DNA of 64,000 nt from Roseovarius sp. MMSF_3350 (GCF_030733425.1 NZ_JASHIZ010000001.1:1-64000), one strand, 5' to 3'; positions 1-8,521 are shown, numbered from the stretch's first letter. Notes: a model not told the origin generated them from the letters alone. Numbers and translations are program-made.

Positions 1-75
1 CCCCCCCGCCTCTCTCGTCAGGACGTCTCTCGAGCTGGACTCGGTCGGGATGATAAAGGCTGATCCGAATTTACC

Positions 76-306
76 CTAATAGTTCGCAGGCGGGTCACTC
101 GCAGGGAAGGATTCGTCCGCCGCCTCATCAACCATATTCCATTGCCTTGGAGGGTCCGTCATTTCGCGCGGCCCTGCGACACGGACGCGGTTTTCCGAGC
201 CTTGCCGTGACAAAACGGATGGTGAGTGAGACCTGCGGTTTCGCGTAGCCACGAGCACCAAGGCCAATGCCGTGGTTCCAAGTGCCAATAATGCGCTATT
301 GCGCAT
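76..306 (-). CDS. Small membrane-anchored protein with a DESFPASDPP tail
   Basis: This is a 76-residue protein. Residues 1-20 form a hydrophobic membrane segment or signal anchor. A short basic patch (RNRRS) follows, then a polar tail ending in DEAADESFPASDPPANY. From memory, the DESFPASDPP motif recurs at the C-terminus of small alphaproteobacterial proteins of unknown function. I start at the ATG at 306 because AAGGAA sits 6 bases upstream; an in-frame ATG at 321 would add five residues. An EcfG-like promoter motif lies just upstream (339-364). The gene is divergent from the glycosyltransferase operon. The function is unknown. Confidence 0.6.
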   Translation of the reverse strand: MRNSALLALGTTALALVLVATRNRRSHSPSVLSRQGSENRVRVAGPREMTDPPRQWNMVDEAADESFPASDPPANY

Positions 307-338
307 GGCGTTTCCTTTCATTTCCGTTTCTCGAATCT

Positions 339-364
339 AACCGTCGCTGCGGGGTTTCGGTTCC
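339..364 (-). promoter_or_regulatory. EcfG-like promoter motif for the small membrane gene
   Basis: Read on the minus strand this is GGAAC, 17 bases, then GGTT. The published consensus for the alphaproteobacterial general stress sigma factor is GGAAC-N16/17-CGTT, so there is one mismatch in the -10. It lies about 33 bases upstream of the ATG at 306. The assignment is by motif only. Confidence 0.4.
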
Positions 365-456
365 CCAAAGCAAGGGCTCGCTTGGGTCGACACCCCTGCG
401 TGATGTGGCCTCCGATGAAGTCGGTCGGCTCTTTCCCGCTACCGGGATTCCCGGGT

Positions 457-482
457 GGAACAACCTGTGCTCGGATCGGGTT
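457..482 (+). promoter_or_regulatory. EcfG-like promoter motif for the glycosyltransferase operon
   Basis: The sequence is GGAAC, 17 bases, then GGTT, about 80 bases upstream of the first operon ATG. It has the same spacing and -10 as the divergent motif at 339-364. If real, it would put the whole 562-7992 operon under general-stress control. Confidence 0.4.
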
Positions 483-561
483 AATGCTTCGAGGACAGTG
501 GCCTGGCCTCGACGACCTTCCGCGAAAGCAGTGTGCGGACGCGACATCTTAAGGATACTCA

Positions 562-2025
562 ATGAAACGCCGGCTGGCTCCTGTCTGGGGAGCATCGATT
601 CTTGCGGTCGCAATACCTGTGGTTGGGGCCACGGTGTGCGTGGCGATTATCGCCGTTCAGCTGACATTGATCGCCCTTCGATCTTTGATCGCGCGGCTGC
701 CGGCACGAATTGGCTCGGCCCGCAAATACACTGAGAAACCCAACTTCTCGGTGCATGTCGCAACCCACTCCGAGCCGCCCGATATGGTCATCCGGACATT
801 GCGGGCCCTGCTGGATCAGGATTGGCATCCCGATTTCCGCGAGATCATCGTGATGGACAACAACACGCTCGATCCGACCCTGTGGAAACCGGTGGAGTGC
901 TTCTGCAAAAGCCATCCAGACCGCATCACGTTTCTGCACCGGACAGGCGTCAGCGGCGCCAAGGCCGGTGCTCTCAACATCGCGCTGGAACATTCCGGCC
1001 CCGATACGACCCATGTTGTGACGGTGGACGCAGACTATGTCGTGCACCGGGATTTCCTGAGCCGCGCCGCGGAAGCCCTGCATCGGACCGGAGCGGACTA
1101 TGTCCAGTTCCCGCAATCCTACGTCGCCACCACGACCGCGGCACCGGGAATAGATGCCGAACTCGAAGAATATTTCCGGGCCAATGCAGCCGTCGCCGAC
1201 GAGGCCGAGGCGGTGCTGTTGACCGGCACGCTCTGTGTGATCTCCAAACCGGCGCTCGTTGCCGCAGGCGGCTGGTCCGGCGCCACCACGACCGAGGACG
1301 CGGAACTCGGTGTACGTCTTTGCGATGCGGGATTTACCGGTCGGTTCATCAATCAGGTGGTGGGCCAGGGCCTGCTGCCGCTGTCCTTGAAGGATCTTGA
1401 AAAACAGAGGTATCGCTGGAGCAGCGGCAACTTCCAGACCTTGTTGCGTCACTTCCGGACGATCATGACTCCCGCAGGCTCGCTCTTGCTGCCAAAGCGT
1501 CTGGTGATCCTGTCGCAACTGACAGCCTGGTTCAACCCGGCATTGGTGCCCGGCATCATGCTGCTGGTCTGGCTGATGGCAGGATGGGATCAGACCATCG
1601 CGCCCACGCTGGCGGCCGCGGTCATCGTGCTTGGTCTCTGCGACATTGTCCTGCGGGTCATCGGTCGCGGCGTGCGCGATCACCTGGCGCCCGGCGTGAT
1701 CCTGCACGCTCTCGCCTGTCGTATCGCTCTGGCACCGCAATCGGCAAAGGCAACCTTCGATGCGTTCTGCGGCGGGTCGCTGACCTTCATCGTGACCGAC
1801 AAGTCCGGCGCATGCCGCACGAACCCCAGAGATCTGCATTCCTGTCATCTGCTGCTGTTCGCAGCCGCGCTCATCGCTCTGATCACGGCACCGCAAAGCA
1901 ATCCGCTCATCCTCACGGCACTATTTTGCCTGATGCTGCCGCTGCCTGCCGCGGTGATTACCGACCTAAGCCTGCGAAACTATCGAAAGGCGCTGATTGC
2001 GCCGAAGAAAGTGATCACGCCATGA
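562..2025 (+). CDS. Membrane glycosyltransferase, GT2 (cellulose synthase/NodC type)
   Basis: This 487-residue protein begins with a hydrophobic segment (about 8-44). A GT2 catalytic domain follows (about 60-300), with the DAD of DADYV at 156-160, TED at 244-246 and QRYRW at 282-286. The QxxRW motif is typical of processive or membrane-embedded GT2 enzymes such as NodC and cellulose synthases. Three or four further hydrophobic stretches lie after residue 315. AAGGA at 551-555 is a good ribosome site. It is the first gene of an operon in which the following genes overlap by four bases. It probably transfers or polymerises a sugar at the inner membrane; the substrate cannot be read from sequence. 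Confidence 0.85.
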   Translation: MKRRLAPVWGASILAVAIPVVGATVCVAIIAVQLTLIALRSLIARLPARIGSARKYTEKPNFSVHVATHSEPPDMVIRTLRALLDQDWHPDFREIIVMDNNTLDPTLWKPVECFCKSHPDRITFLHRTGVSGAKAGALNIALEHSGPDTTHVVTVDADYVVHRDFLSRAAEALHRTGADYVQFPQSYVATTTAAPGIDAELEEYFRANAAVADEAEAVLLTGTLCVISKPALVAAGGWSGATTTEDAELGVRLCDAGFTGRFINQVVGQGLLPLSLKDLEKQRYRWSSGNFQTLLRHFRTIMTPAGSLLLPKRLVILSQLTAWFNPALVPGIMLLVWLMAGWDQTIAPTLAAAVIVLGLCDIVLRVIGRGVRDHLAPGVILHALACRIALAPQSAKATFDAFCGGSLTFIVTDKSGACRTNPRDLHSCHLLLFAAALIALITAPQSNPLILTALFCLMLPLPAAVITDLSLRNYRKALIAPKKVITP

Positions 2026-2990
2026 CGTCCGATCCGCGCGCACCCCTGGTCGATATCATCATCCCGACCTTCAACCGGGCGCACCTGATCCAAGGCGCCA
2101 TCCGCGCCGCGCTGGATCAAAGCTGGTGGAACATTCGTGTCACCCTGATCGACGATGCAAGCACCGACGCCACCCAAGAGGCCGTCCGCCCGTTCCTGTC
2201 CGACGCACGTTTCAACTATATCCGGCTGGCCAACAACCTGGGCACCGCCAACGCCAAGAATGCGGGCCTTCTGCTGACCGGTGGCGATGCGGTTACGTTT
2301 CACGATTCCGACGACTTGCCCCACCGTGACAAGGTGCTGCATCAGGTACGTGTCCTGACGGCACGGGACATCGGCGCCGACGATTGCCTGAACTGGGACC
2401 TGGCGGGCAAGACAGCGGGTCAGTGGCTCCAGGTCAGTGCGGCACTGACACATCACGAGATGATCCTGCCCGACGGGCGCCGCGTCGAAATCCGCCGCGA
2501 CATCTCTCTGCTGGATGACGTGTTTCCCAATCTCCAGATGGGCTCGCGCGTTCCCGGTGACTGGACGCATATCAACTCGGGTCTGTTCTGCGCCGGCGTG
2601 TTCGGTCGGCTTGGCGGGTTCGAGGACTGTATCGAGGAGGACCGGGAATTCCGGAATCGGCTGATCCTGAACGGAGAGATCATCTGGGTCGTGCCGGAAC
2701 TGCTGCTGACCAAGATCGAGACGCCCGACAGCCTGACACAGTCGGCAGTCTCGGACTACGATAGTTCCAGACGCAAGGCCGATCGGCAGATGGTCTGGGA
2801 AAAGGTCGATCTTTGGCGGCGCAGCGGCAGGGTCGATCCCGTGCCGGTGGATATCCCGGCGCTTGGCGTAAGCTGGGTCAGCCGACCCGACCTTCTTCGG
2901 CGGCGCGACATCCCGGCGACGCATGACACCTGTGTGCAAGTGGAAAGGATCCTGTCGTCAGTCTCGGCGGAACAGGTGGCCGCGCAATGA
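2022..2990 (+). CDS. Cytosolic glycosyltransferase, GT2 family
   Basis: This is a 322-residue protein with a canonical GT2 N-terminus: VDIIIPTFNRA at 10-20, a DDASTD loop and DSDD at 95-98 as the nucleotide-sugar/metal motif. No membrane segments are evident, unlike the preceding GT2. I start at the ATG at 2022, which overlaps the stop of the upstream gene (ATGA). The reading frame stays open further upstream, but that part is only a shadow of the preceding gene. Its own stop overlaps the next ATG by four bases, so translation is probably coupled. The acceptor and donor are unknown. Confidence 0.85.
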   Translation: MTSDPRAPLVDIIIPTFNRAHLIQGAIRAALDQSWWNIRVTLIDDASTDATQEAVRPFLSDARFNYIRLANNLGTANAKNAGLLLTGGDAVTFHDSDDLPHRDKVLHQVRVLTARDIGADDCLNWDLAGKTAGQWLQVSAALTHHEMILPDGRRVEIRRDISLLDDVFPNLQMGSRVPGDWTHINSGLFCAGVFGRLGGFEDCIEEDREFRNRLILNGEIIWVVPELLLTKIETPDSLTQSAVSDYDSSRRKADRQMVWEKVDLWRRSGRVDPVPVDIPALGVSWVSRPDLLRRRDIPATHDTCVQVERILSSVSAEQVAAQ

Positions 2991-4030
2991 AGACGATAAG
3001 ACACTGGACCGCATGCGCCCCCTTCGCGATTGTCGATCCCTGCAGCGCCAGGGGCTATGATCTGCCGGATCTGAACTCTGGCGGGCTTGGCGGTACGGAA
3101 GCGACAGTGCTGCGGGTGGCGAAGGCCCTCGGCTCACGCTTCGCGATCACGCATTATCAGAACGGCCGCGACAATCGGCGCCTGTCCGAGGCGGGAGAGC
3201 TGCGGCCCCTCCAGGACCTCGATGCCGCGAAAGAGCCTGCCACCCTGATCGTCATCAACCGCTGGAAGGTGGCGGTCAAACTGCGCAGGCAACACCCCGA
3301 CACGCCTGTATTCCTCTGGCTGCACGTCTATCCCGGTCGTCACAATCGCAAGATGGGCGCCGCACTGAAAGCCGCCGGCATCACCGTCATCTGCGTATCC
3401 AACACTCACGCGCGTGAACTCGCGACCTTTCTGGGCGCGGACGATGTTCCAAGCATCCGCGTGATCTGCAATCCGATAGACGACGCCCTGCGCCCCGACG
3501 ACACGCCCCGCAATCGCGACCGATTGCTGTTCGCCAGCTCGCCTCACAAGGGGCTGGGAGAAGTGTTCGAACAATTCGCCACCCTGCGCGACGCCTTACC
3601 GTCGCTGACGCTCGCCGTCGCGGATCCCGGTTATCTGCGGTGGGACACCGGCCCGGTCCCAAGTGGCGTGGTTTTCATGGGGTCGCTGTCACACCGGTCC
3701 CTGATCCGGCAGATGCGCCGTGCGCTGTGCCTGTTTTACCCCCAGACAACCTTTGCAGAGACATTCGGCCTCGTCCTGGCCGAGGCCAACGCGGTCGGCA
3801 CGCCCGTCGTGGTGCATGGCGAACTGGGCGCCAATGCGGAAATCGTCGCGGATGCGGATCAGCGGGTGGACGGGCATGACCCGGCTCAGATCCTCGCGCG
3901 CATCCGCGCATGGCGCGACGCCCCGCCGCAGGTCACCGCCAACCCGGCCTTTCGATTAAGCAAGGTCGCCAGGGACTGGACCCGACTACTCGATTCCGTC
4001 CCGACGCGCCCGCAAATGAGCACAGTTTAG
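2987..4030 (+). CDS. Glycosyltransferase, GT4-like
   Basis: This 347-residue protein has a two-domain GT-B look. The N-terminal half has a glycine-rich acceptor loop (NSGGLGGTEATV, about 22-33). The C-terminal half has LLFASSPHKGL and then ETFGLVLAEANAVGTPVV, the E-x7-E signature of GT4 retaining glycosyltransferases. The start overlaps the previous stop by four bases, and the next gene begins three bases after the stop. It is the third of four glycosyltransferases in this operon, so the product probably contains several sugars. Confidence 0.8.
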   Translation: MKTIRHWTACAPFAIVDPCSARGYDLPDLNSGGLGGTEATVLRVAKALGSRFAITHYQNGRDNRRLSEAGELRPLQDLDAAKEPATLIVINRWKVAVKLRRQHPDTPVFLWLHVYPGRHNRKMGAALKAAGITVICVSNTHARELATFLGADDVPSIRVICNPIDDALRPDDTPRNRDRLLFASSPHKGLGEVFEQFATLRDALPSLTLAVADPGYLRWDTGPVPSGVVFMGSLSHRSLIRQMRRALCLFYPQTTFAETFGLVLAEANAVGTPVVVHGELGANAEIVADADQRVDGHDPAQILARIRAWRDAPPQVTANPAFRLSKVARDWTRLLDSVPTRPQMSTV

Positions 4031-4033
4031 ATC

Positions 4034-5131
4034 ATGACAACCTTCGCACCTTTAAACCAGCTGCCACCATCCCATGCCCGCGAACCTGTGCCGCCCGATG
4101 TAGCACAGGCCCTTCACGCCGCCGCCGCGGATGAAGAGCGCGGGAAACGACCGATCAGCCGCTCCATCGATCTGCTGCGGCAGGCTGGCCTTCTGAGGGA
4201 TGACGGCGCGACCGATCCCGCCCGCACCGCTCGCGCGCTCATGCAGGTCGGCGCCGCAAATCTGTCCGTCGGACGGCTTTGGGAGGGGCATGTCAACGCG
4301 CTGTACCTCATTCGCCTCCATGGTTCCGAGGCGCAGAAGAGGGACGCGGTCCATCGTATAGCCGACGGAGCCTTGCTGGGCGTCTGGGGGGCCGATGGCA
4401 ATGTGCCGGTGACGCTGGATGCCGCAGCCAAGCGCCTTGATGGCAACAAGCATTATGCCTCGGGTCTGGGCACCGTGACCCGCGCGCTTGTCACGGTTAA
4501 CTCTGGTCCCGAAGTACGTCTGGCCCTGGTCGATGTGACGGACGCCGCCCGCGCCGACCCCTCGACCTGGAACATGCAGGGGATGTGTTCGACAGCCTCG
4601 GGCGGGTACGATTTCACGGGGGTGCCAGCCGATGAGGTCGAATGGATCGGCGGCCCCGGCGATTACCTGAAGGAGCCGCATTTCGTCGGTGGGGTCTGGC
4701 GGATCGCCGCGTTGCAGGCCGGCGCCACCGTGGGCTTGCTGGACAGGGCCGCGTCCAAACTTCGCGCCGCGGAACGCATGGATGCAGAGGCTCAGAAGGC
4801 TCGTCTGATGGACGTGCTGATGCGCGCCTGGGCCGGCATGGCAATGACCGAGCGGGCCGCCGCCGCAAGCGCCGACCACTTCGTCGCGCAGGATGACATC
4901 GTTGCCACATCGATTGCCGCCCGGCTCTATACCGAAGAGGTGGGGCTCGACGCCATTCGGGCGGTCGAACAAAGCATCGGCCTGCAACATTTCGAGGTCG
5001 GGTCCGAGACCGGGCGCATGGCCCGCGATCTGTCGGTCTATCTGCGGCAGGTCGCCCGGGATGCGTTCCTGCAGCGGGCGGCGCAAACGGCCCTTGGAAA
5101 CGACGGGCGGATCTGGGGGGTGTTCGGATGA
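4034..5131 (+). CDS. Acyl-CoA-dehydrogenase-fold flavoprotein
   Basis: This 365-residue protein resembles the acyl-CoA dehydrogenase superfamily over its whole length. It has a helical N-terminal domain (RSIDLLRQAGLL, AANLSVGRLWEGHVNAL), a middle beta-type region (GVWGADG, GNKHYASGLG) and a C-terminal helical bundle ending in ARDLSVYLRQVARDAFLQ. I cannot identify the catalytic glutamate of true dehydrogenases. The same fold is used by flavin monooxygenases, including N-oxygenases of amino sugars, so acyl-CoA need not be the substrate. It lies between a GT4 and a sugar-type deacetylase in a coupled operon, which favours a role in modifying a glycoconjugate; that is inference. Confidence 0.7.
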   Translation: MTTFAPLNQLPPSHAREPVPPDVAQALHAAAADEERGKRPISRSIDLLRQAGLLRDDGATDPARTARALMQVGAANLSVGRLWEGHVNALYLIRLHGSEAQKRDAVHRIADGALLGVWGADGNVPVTLDAAAKRLDGNKHYASGLGTVTRALVTVNSGPEVRLALVDVTDAARADPSTWNMQGMCSTASGGYDFTGVPADEVEWIGGPGDYLKEPHFVGGVWRIAALQAGATVGLLDRAASKLRAAERMDAEAQKARLMDVLMRAWAGMAMTERAAAASADHFVAQDDIVATSIAARLYTEEVGLDAIRAVEQSIGLQHFEVGSETGRMARDLSVYLRQVARDAFLQRAAQTALGNDGRIWGVFG

Positions 5132-5832
5132 ATATCGCGCACTTGCCTTTGTTGCCGGACGCCTTCCAGGGCCACGAAAAGCTCGTTGTCCTGGCCCCGC
5201 ATCCCGACGATGAATCCCTGGGCTGCGGCGCATTGCTGGCGCGCGCCTTCAGGGGCGCAGGCGCTCATGTCGTCTGCCTGACCGATGGAAGTGCAAGCCA
5301 TCCCGGGTCGAGCGTCTGGACACCCAAGCGGCTGGCGGCACGGCGACGGGCCGAACTGACCCAGGCCATCGAACACCTCGGCGGCAGCGCACATGATCTG
5401 ACATGGCTGGGCATGGCCGACAGTCGCCTTTGTCAGGCAGACGAGACGACCGTTGCCGCCCGGCTGGAACTGGTCATCGAAACCCTTGGCGCACGCCATG
5501 TCTTCGTTCCCGCAGCCGAAGACCAGCACGCGGATCATCAGGTCACCGCGCGTATCGCGACCGGACTGCGCGACCGACGCCCCGATTGGACATTCTACAG
5601 CTATCCTGTCTGGTGCCGCTGGCACGATCCGCAGTTCGAGCAGACCGTCGCCCATCGCGCTCCGATTTATCTGCCGCCGGGTGATCTGACCGGGAAAAAG
5701 CATGCAGCGATCCACGCACATCGGACCCAACTGGGGCAGGTTGTCACCGACGATCCATCGGGCTTTACCCTTCCGCCGGGGTTCGTCGAGAAATTCCTGA
5801 CCGAAGACGAGATCTTCTGGAGGATGCCGTGA
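5128..5832 (+). CDS. PIG-L/LmbE-family deacetylase
   Basis: This 234-residue protein has the zinc site of the PIG-L/LmbE family: HPDDE at 25-29 and HADH at 134-137. Family members remove N-acetyl groups from GlcNAc-type sugars, as in GlcNAc-PI or mycothiol-pathway intermediates. The start overlaps the preceding stop by four bases, and a GTG/ATG of the next gene overlaps its stop. In this operon it would expose a free amine on a sugar, which the neighbouring methyltransferase could then modify. Confidence 0.85.
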   Translation: MNIAHLPLLPDAFQGHEKLVVLAPHPDDESLGCGALLARAFRGAGAHVVCLTDGSASHPGSSVWTPKRLAARRRAELTQAIEHLGGSAHDLTWLGMADSRLCQADETTVAARLELVIETLGARHVFVPAAEDQHADHQVTARIATGLRDRRPDWTFYSYPVWCRWHDPQFEQTVAHRAPIYLPPGDLTGKKHAAIHAHRTQLGQVVTDDPSGFTLPPGFVEKFLTEDEIFWRMP

Positions 5833-6395
5833 TGGCTGTGGGCCGCACTCATCTCGACGCGCTTTATGCCGACACCCCGGACCCATGGGATTTCGAGCAT
5901 AGCGATTACGAGCAGGCCAAGTTCGCCGCAACACGGGCCGCCCTGTCACGGCCTCACTATGTTTCAGCCTTTGAACTGGGCTGCGGCAACGGTCAACTGG
6001 CCCGGACTCTTGCAGACATCTGCGACCGTTACACCGGCATGGATGCGGTGAGCGTTGCAATCGAGGCCGCCCGCAATACGGTGCCGGATGCCCGCTTCAT
6101 CCACGGCTTCTTTCCCTGTCCTCTTCCCGCGGACGAGTTCGACCTGCTGATTCTGTCAGAGATCCTCTATTTTCTCGACTCCGGCAGTCTGCAGACTCTG
6201 GCCGGCGCAATCGCAACCTCCTGGCCTGAGGCAGAGGTGCTCTGCGTGTCCTGGCTGGGTGACACGGGGAACGATCTGCAGGGCGAGGAAGCGCTGGCCA
6301 TTTTCATGCGGGCGCTGGCCACACATGATTTCGACCGCGTGGCGCATACCGACGGTTATCGCATCGACCGCGGGTTGCCGGGGGTACAATCATGA
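5829..6395 (+). CDS. SAM-dependent methyltransferase, NodS-like
   Basis: This 188-residue class I methyltransferase carries the SAM-binding motif AFELGCGNGQLA (about 47-58), followed by an acidic strand end (TGMDAV) and LLILSEILYFL. Its overall arrangement and N-terminus (LYADTPDPWDFEHSDYEQAKF) resemble the NodS family; NodS N-methylates the deacetylated sugar of Nod factors. The start is GTG at 5829, overlapping the previous stop, or ATG at 5832. The adjacent PIG-L deacetylase makes N-methylation of a de-N-acetylated sugar the simplest guess. Confidence 0.75.
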   Translation: MMAVGRTHLDALYADTPDPWDFEHSDYEQAKFAATRAALSRPHYVSAFELGCGNGQLARTLADICDRYTGMDAVSVAIEAARNTVPDARFIHGFFPCPLPADEFDLLILSEILYFLDSGSLQTLAGAIATSWPEAEVLCVSWLGDTGNDLQGEEALAIFMRALATHDFDRVAHTDGYRIDRGLPGVQS

Positions 6396-7507
6396 GGCCC
6401 GCCCCCGCAAAAGACACGGCCATCGTCATCCCCGCCCGGAACGAGGAGAAACGCATAGCGCACTGCCTGAACGCGCTGGCCGAACAATGCTCGGCCAGGG
6501 TCGTCGTGATCGTGGTAGTGAACAACTCGACAGACAGCACGGTTGCCAGGGCCCGCGACGCGGCCCTCAGGCTTGGCCTGGATCTGAGGGTGTTGCAGCG
6601 CAGACTCGAGCCACACGAGGGCGTCGGAACCGCACGGCGTATCGGGTGTGACCATGCCCTTCAGCACGTTCCGGCGCTTAGATACCTGCTGACGACCGAT
6701 GCGGATTGCATCGTTGCCCCCCAATGGCTCGCCAGAAACCTGGCGCATCTCGAGACGTCCGACGCGGTGTGCGGCAAGGTCGAGCCGATCGCGGTCGAGG
6801 CAGATATCCTCGATGGCGTGAACCCGCAGTTTGTATCGCTGGAAAGCACTTACAGAAAGCTGGTGCAGGAGATCTACGCCGGTCACGCCCAGGGGTGCGC
6901 GGACGTCGCCGGGACGCATGGCGAGGCCGCGGGCGCAAGCCTGGCGTTCTCGAAGAGCGGATACCTTGCGGCTGGCGGTTTTGCCCCGATCCCCTGCGGC
7001 GAAGACCGTCGGATCGTGCGGGCGCTTCGCTCCGCCCGGCGCCGGGTGCGTCACGCCGACGATGTGACCGTGCAGGCCTCCTGCCGCCTTGCGGGTCGGG
7101 CATCCGGAGGCATGTCGGACACGCTAAGGTCGCGCATCGGGGCGTCGGATTACCTGGTCGACGACTGCCTTCCGCCGGCGGATTGGCTTGTCAGCCATGT
7201 CGAACGCAGATCGCTCGATGTCTGGCCGCCGCAAGTGCCCGCCCGACTGCGTTTCAGTGTGCATGACCTGCCGCGCCATATCGAACGACTGGACAGATTT
7301 CGGAATTCGGAGCGGTCGAAGACCGCTGCGATGGCTCCGGCAACAGCATTGCCCAATTCCCACTCTGGCGCGCTGCAACCGGACAAGGCGTCAGTGAACA
7401 TCCTCGCTGACGTCGATCTGCAGGCGAACTGGTCCATGAGGCCGCTTTCCTGCATCAACTCAAACCAACGTGTCGGCCGTGCCGACCGTGAAAGGAGCCC
7501 AGGATGA
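6392..7507 (+). CDS. Glycosyltransferase, GT2 family, with extended C-terminus
   Basis: This is a 371-residue protein. Its first 270 residues form a GT2 enzyme: TAIVIPARNEEKRI near the N-terminus, VNNSTDST, and a DADC metal motif at 103-106, followed by a GASLAF/GGF acceptor region. The last 65 or so residues have little family character and look like unselected sequence, so the original stop may have been lost. The frame nevertheless ends in an ATGA overlap with the next gene. It is the last glycosyltransferase of the operon and overlaps the methyltransferase by four bases. Confidence 0.75.
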   Translation: MRPAPAKDTAIVIPARNEEKRIAHCLNALAEQCSARVVVIVVVNNSTDSTVARARDAALRLGLDLRVLQRRLEPHEGVGTARRIGCDHALQHVPALRYLLTTDADCIVAPQWLARNLAHLETSDAVCGKVEPIAVEADILDGVNPQFVSLESTYRKLVQEIYAGHAQGCADVAGTHGEAAGASLAFSKSGYLAAGGFAPIPCGEDRRIVRALRSARRRVRHADDVTVQASCRLAGRASGGMSDTLRSRIGASDYLVDDCLPPADWLVSHVERRSLDVWPPQVPARLRFSVHDLPRHIERLDRFRNSERSKTAAMAPATALPNSHSGALQPDKASVNILADVDLQANWSMRPLSCINSNQRVGRADRERSPG

Positions 7508-7992
7508 CAACGTTGAAAGACCTTTATATCGAAGAACTTCAGGATCTCTGGTCCGCGAATGACCAGATGTCGGGCGTCGTTTCGTCCATGGCGGACAAGG
7601 CGTCCGACAGCAAGCTGTCGAACCGACTGAATACAGCGAAGGATGGCATCGGCAAACACATCGACCTTCTGAAATCCCTTCTCGAAGACGCCGGTGCGGA
7701 AGTGCAAAAGGAGCACTGCAAAGGGATGGAAGGCCTCGTGTCGGAGGCCCGCAAGCACGGCCTCGACAGCGACATGAGCGGCGCCGCACTGGATGTCGCG
7801 ATCATCGCGCAGTACCAGCGGCTGTGCCACTACGGGATCGCCGGCTTCGGAACGACCAAGGCCTTCGCCGAAGCGCTCGGACTGGACGATGCCGTGAAGA
7901 AACTCGATGCCGCGCTGGACAAGATCTATGGGTCTGACGATTTCATGACCGATCTCGCAGAACGGTCCAGAAACCTCGAAGCCAAGGCCTGA
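7504..7992 (+). CDS. DUF892 (YciF-type) ferritin-like stress protein
   Basis: This 162-residue, all-helical protein opens with LKDLYIEELQDLWSAN, the characteristic start of the DUF892 / YciE-YciF family. Members have a four-helix ferritin-like fold with a di-metal site and are commonly induced by osmotic or general stress. AAGGAG at 7491-7496 lies ahead of the ATG, which overlaps the stop of the last glycosyltransferase. That coupling and the EcfG-like motif at the operon head fit a stress role. A 10-bp hairpin follows at 8007-8034. Confidence 0.85.
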   Translation: MTTLKDLYIEELQDLWSANDQMSGVVSSMADKASDSKLSNRLNTAKDGIGKHIDLLKSLLEDAGAEVQKEHCKGMEGLVSEARKHGLDSDMSGAALDVAIIAQYQRLCHYGIAGFGTTKAFAEALGLDDAVKKLDAALDKIYGSDDFMTDLAERSRNLEAKA

Positions 7993-8006
7993 ACGACATG
8001 CCATGC

Positions 8007-8034
8007 CAGTGAGGCGGTGATCATCGCCTCACTG
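8007..8034 (+). terminator. Hairpin after the glycosyltransferase/DUF892 operon
   Basis: A perfect 10-bp stem (CAGTGAGGCG paired with CGCCTCACTG) closes an 8-base loop, 14 bases after the DUF892 stop. No clear T-run follows, so it may end transcription poorly or mainly protect the 3' end. Confidence 0.5.
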
Positions 8035-8139
8035 CTTAGCGACAGCCCCGGCCGAGTGCCCGCCGTAGCAGGTAACGGCGATCGTACTCGGACCGTCCCT
8101 GACGCGTCCCGATGGGGCGTTGTTCGAAAGGAGACCACC

Positions 8140-8466
8140 TTGACCGAGAAAAAACACACCGACACGACCGCAAAATTGCGGGACGATATAGATCGTGGCG
8201 AAGGGGCGGATAAAGTCGGATTTCCCGATCCGGCCGCCGCGCCTCTTGGCACCGATGCAGAAGCGGGCGGGTTCAGCCCGACACCCGAGGAAGTTCGCAC
8301 TGCACGTCAACATGAAATCGAAAAACGCCCTGCCGGACCTGCAAGTCCAACCGGCCCTCGTCCTGTGAGCATGAACCAACCTGCCCGAGGCAAAAAGCGG
8401 AAATGGCTGATACCTTTCTTGCTGATTGCCATCGGAGCGCTGGTGCTCTTCGCGATATTGAGCTGA
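8140..8466 (+). CDS. Small tail-anchored membrane protein, TTG start
   Basis: This is a 108-residue protein. A long polar, glycine- and proline-containing region is followed by a basic stretch (GKKRKW) and one C-terminal membrane helix (about 88-106), so it is probably tail-anchored with the bulk in the cytosol. I chose the TTG at 8140 because AAGGAG (8128-8133) sits 6 bases ahead and the downstream composition becomes protein-like from that point; a longer frame from an ATG at 8017 has no ribosome site and runs through the hairpin. The function is unknown. Its neighbours suggest a stress protein. Confidence 0.6.
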   Translation: MTEKKHTDTTAKLRDDIDRGEGADKVGFPDPAAAPLGTDAEAGGFSPTPEEVRTARQHEIEKRPAGPASPTGPRPVSMNQPARGKKRKWLIPFLLIAIGALVLFAILS

Positions 8467-8495
8467 ATGCGTCCGAAGTGTCGCGATACGTCAGG

Positions 8496-8521
8496 AAAAA
8501 CGGTCAAGCCATCCGGGCTTG
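8496..8521 (-). terminator. Possible terminator of the SDR operon
   Basis: On the minus strand CAAGCC-5-GGCTTG is followed by ACCG and TTTTT. It lies between the convergent small membrane gene and the SDR gene. The stem is only 6 bp, so the call is tentative. Confidence 0.35.

Noticed and set aside
559-1896. A 445-codon open frame on the minus strand opposite the first glycosyltransferase
   Set aside because: It lies wholly within a well-supported GT2 gene, its translation is rich in Arg, Gln, His and Cys with no family motif, and it is a normal by-product of high GC.
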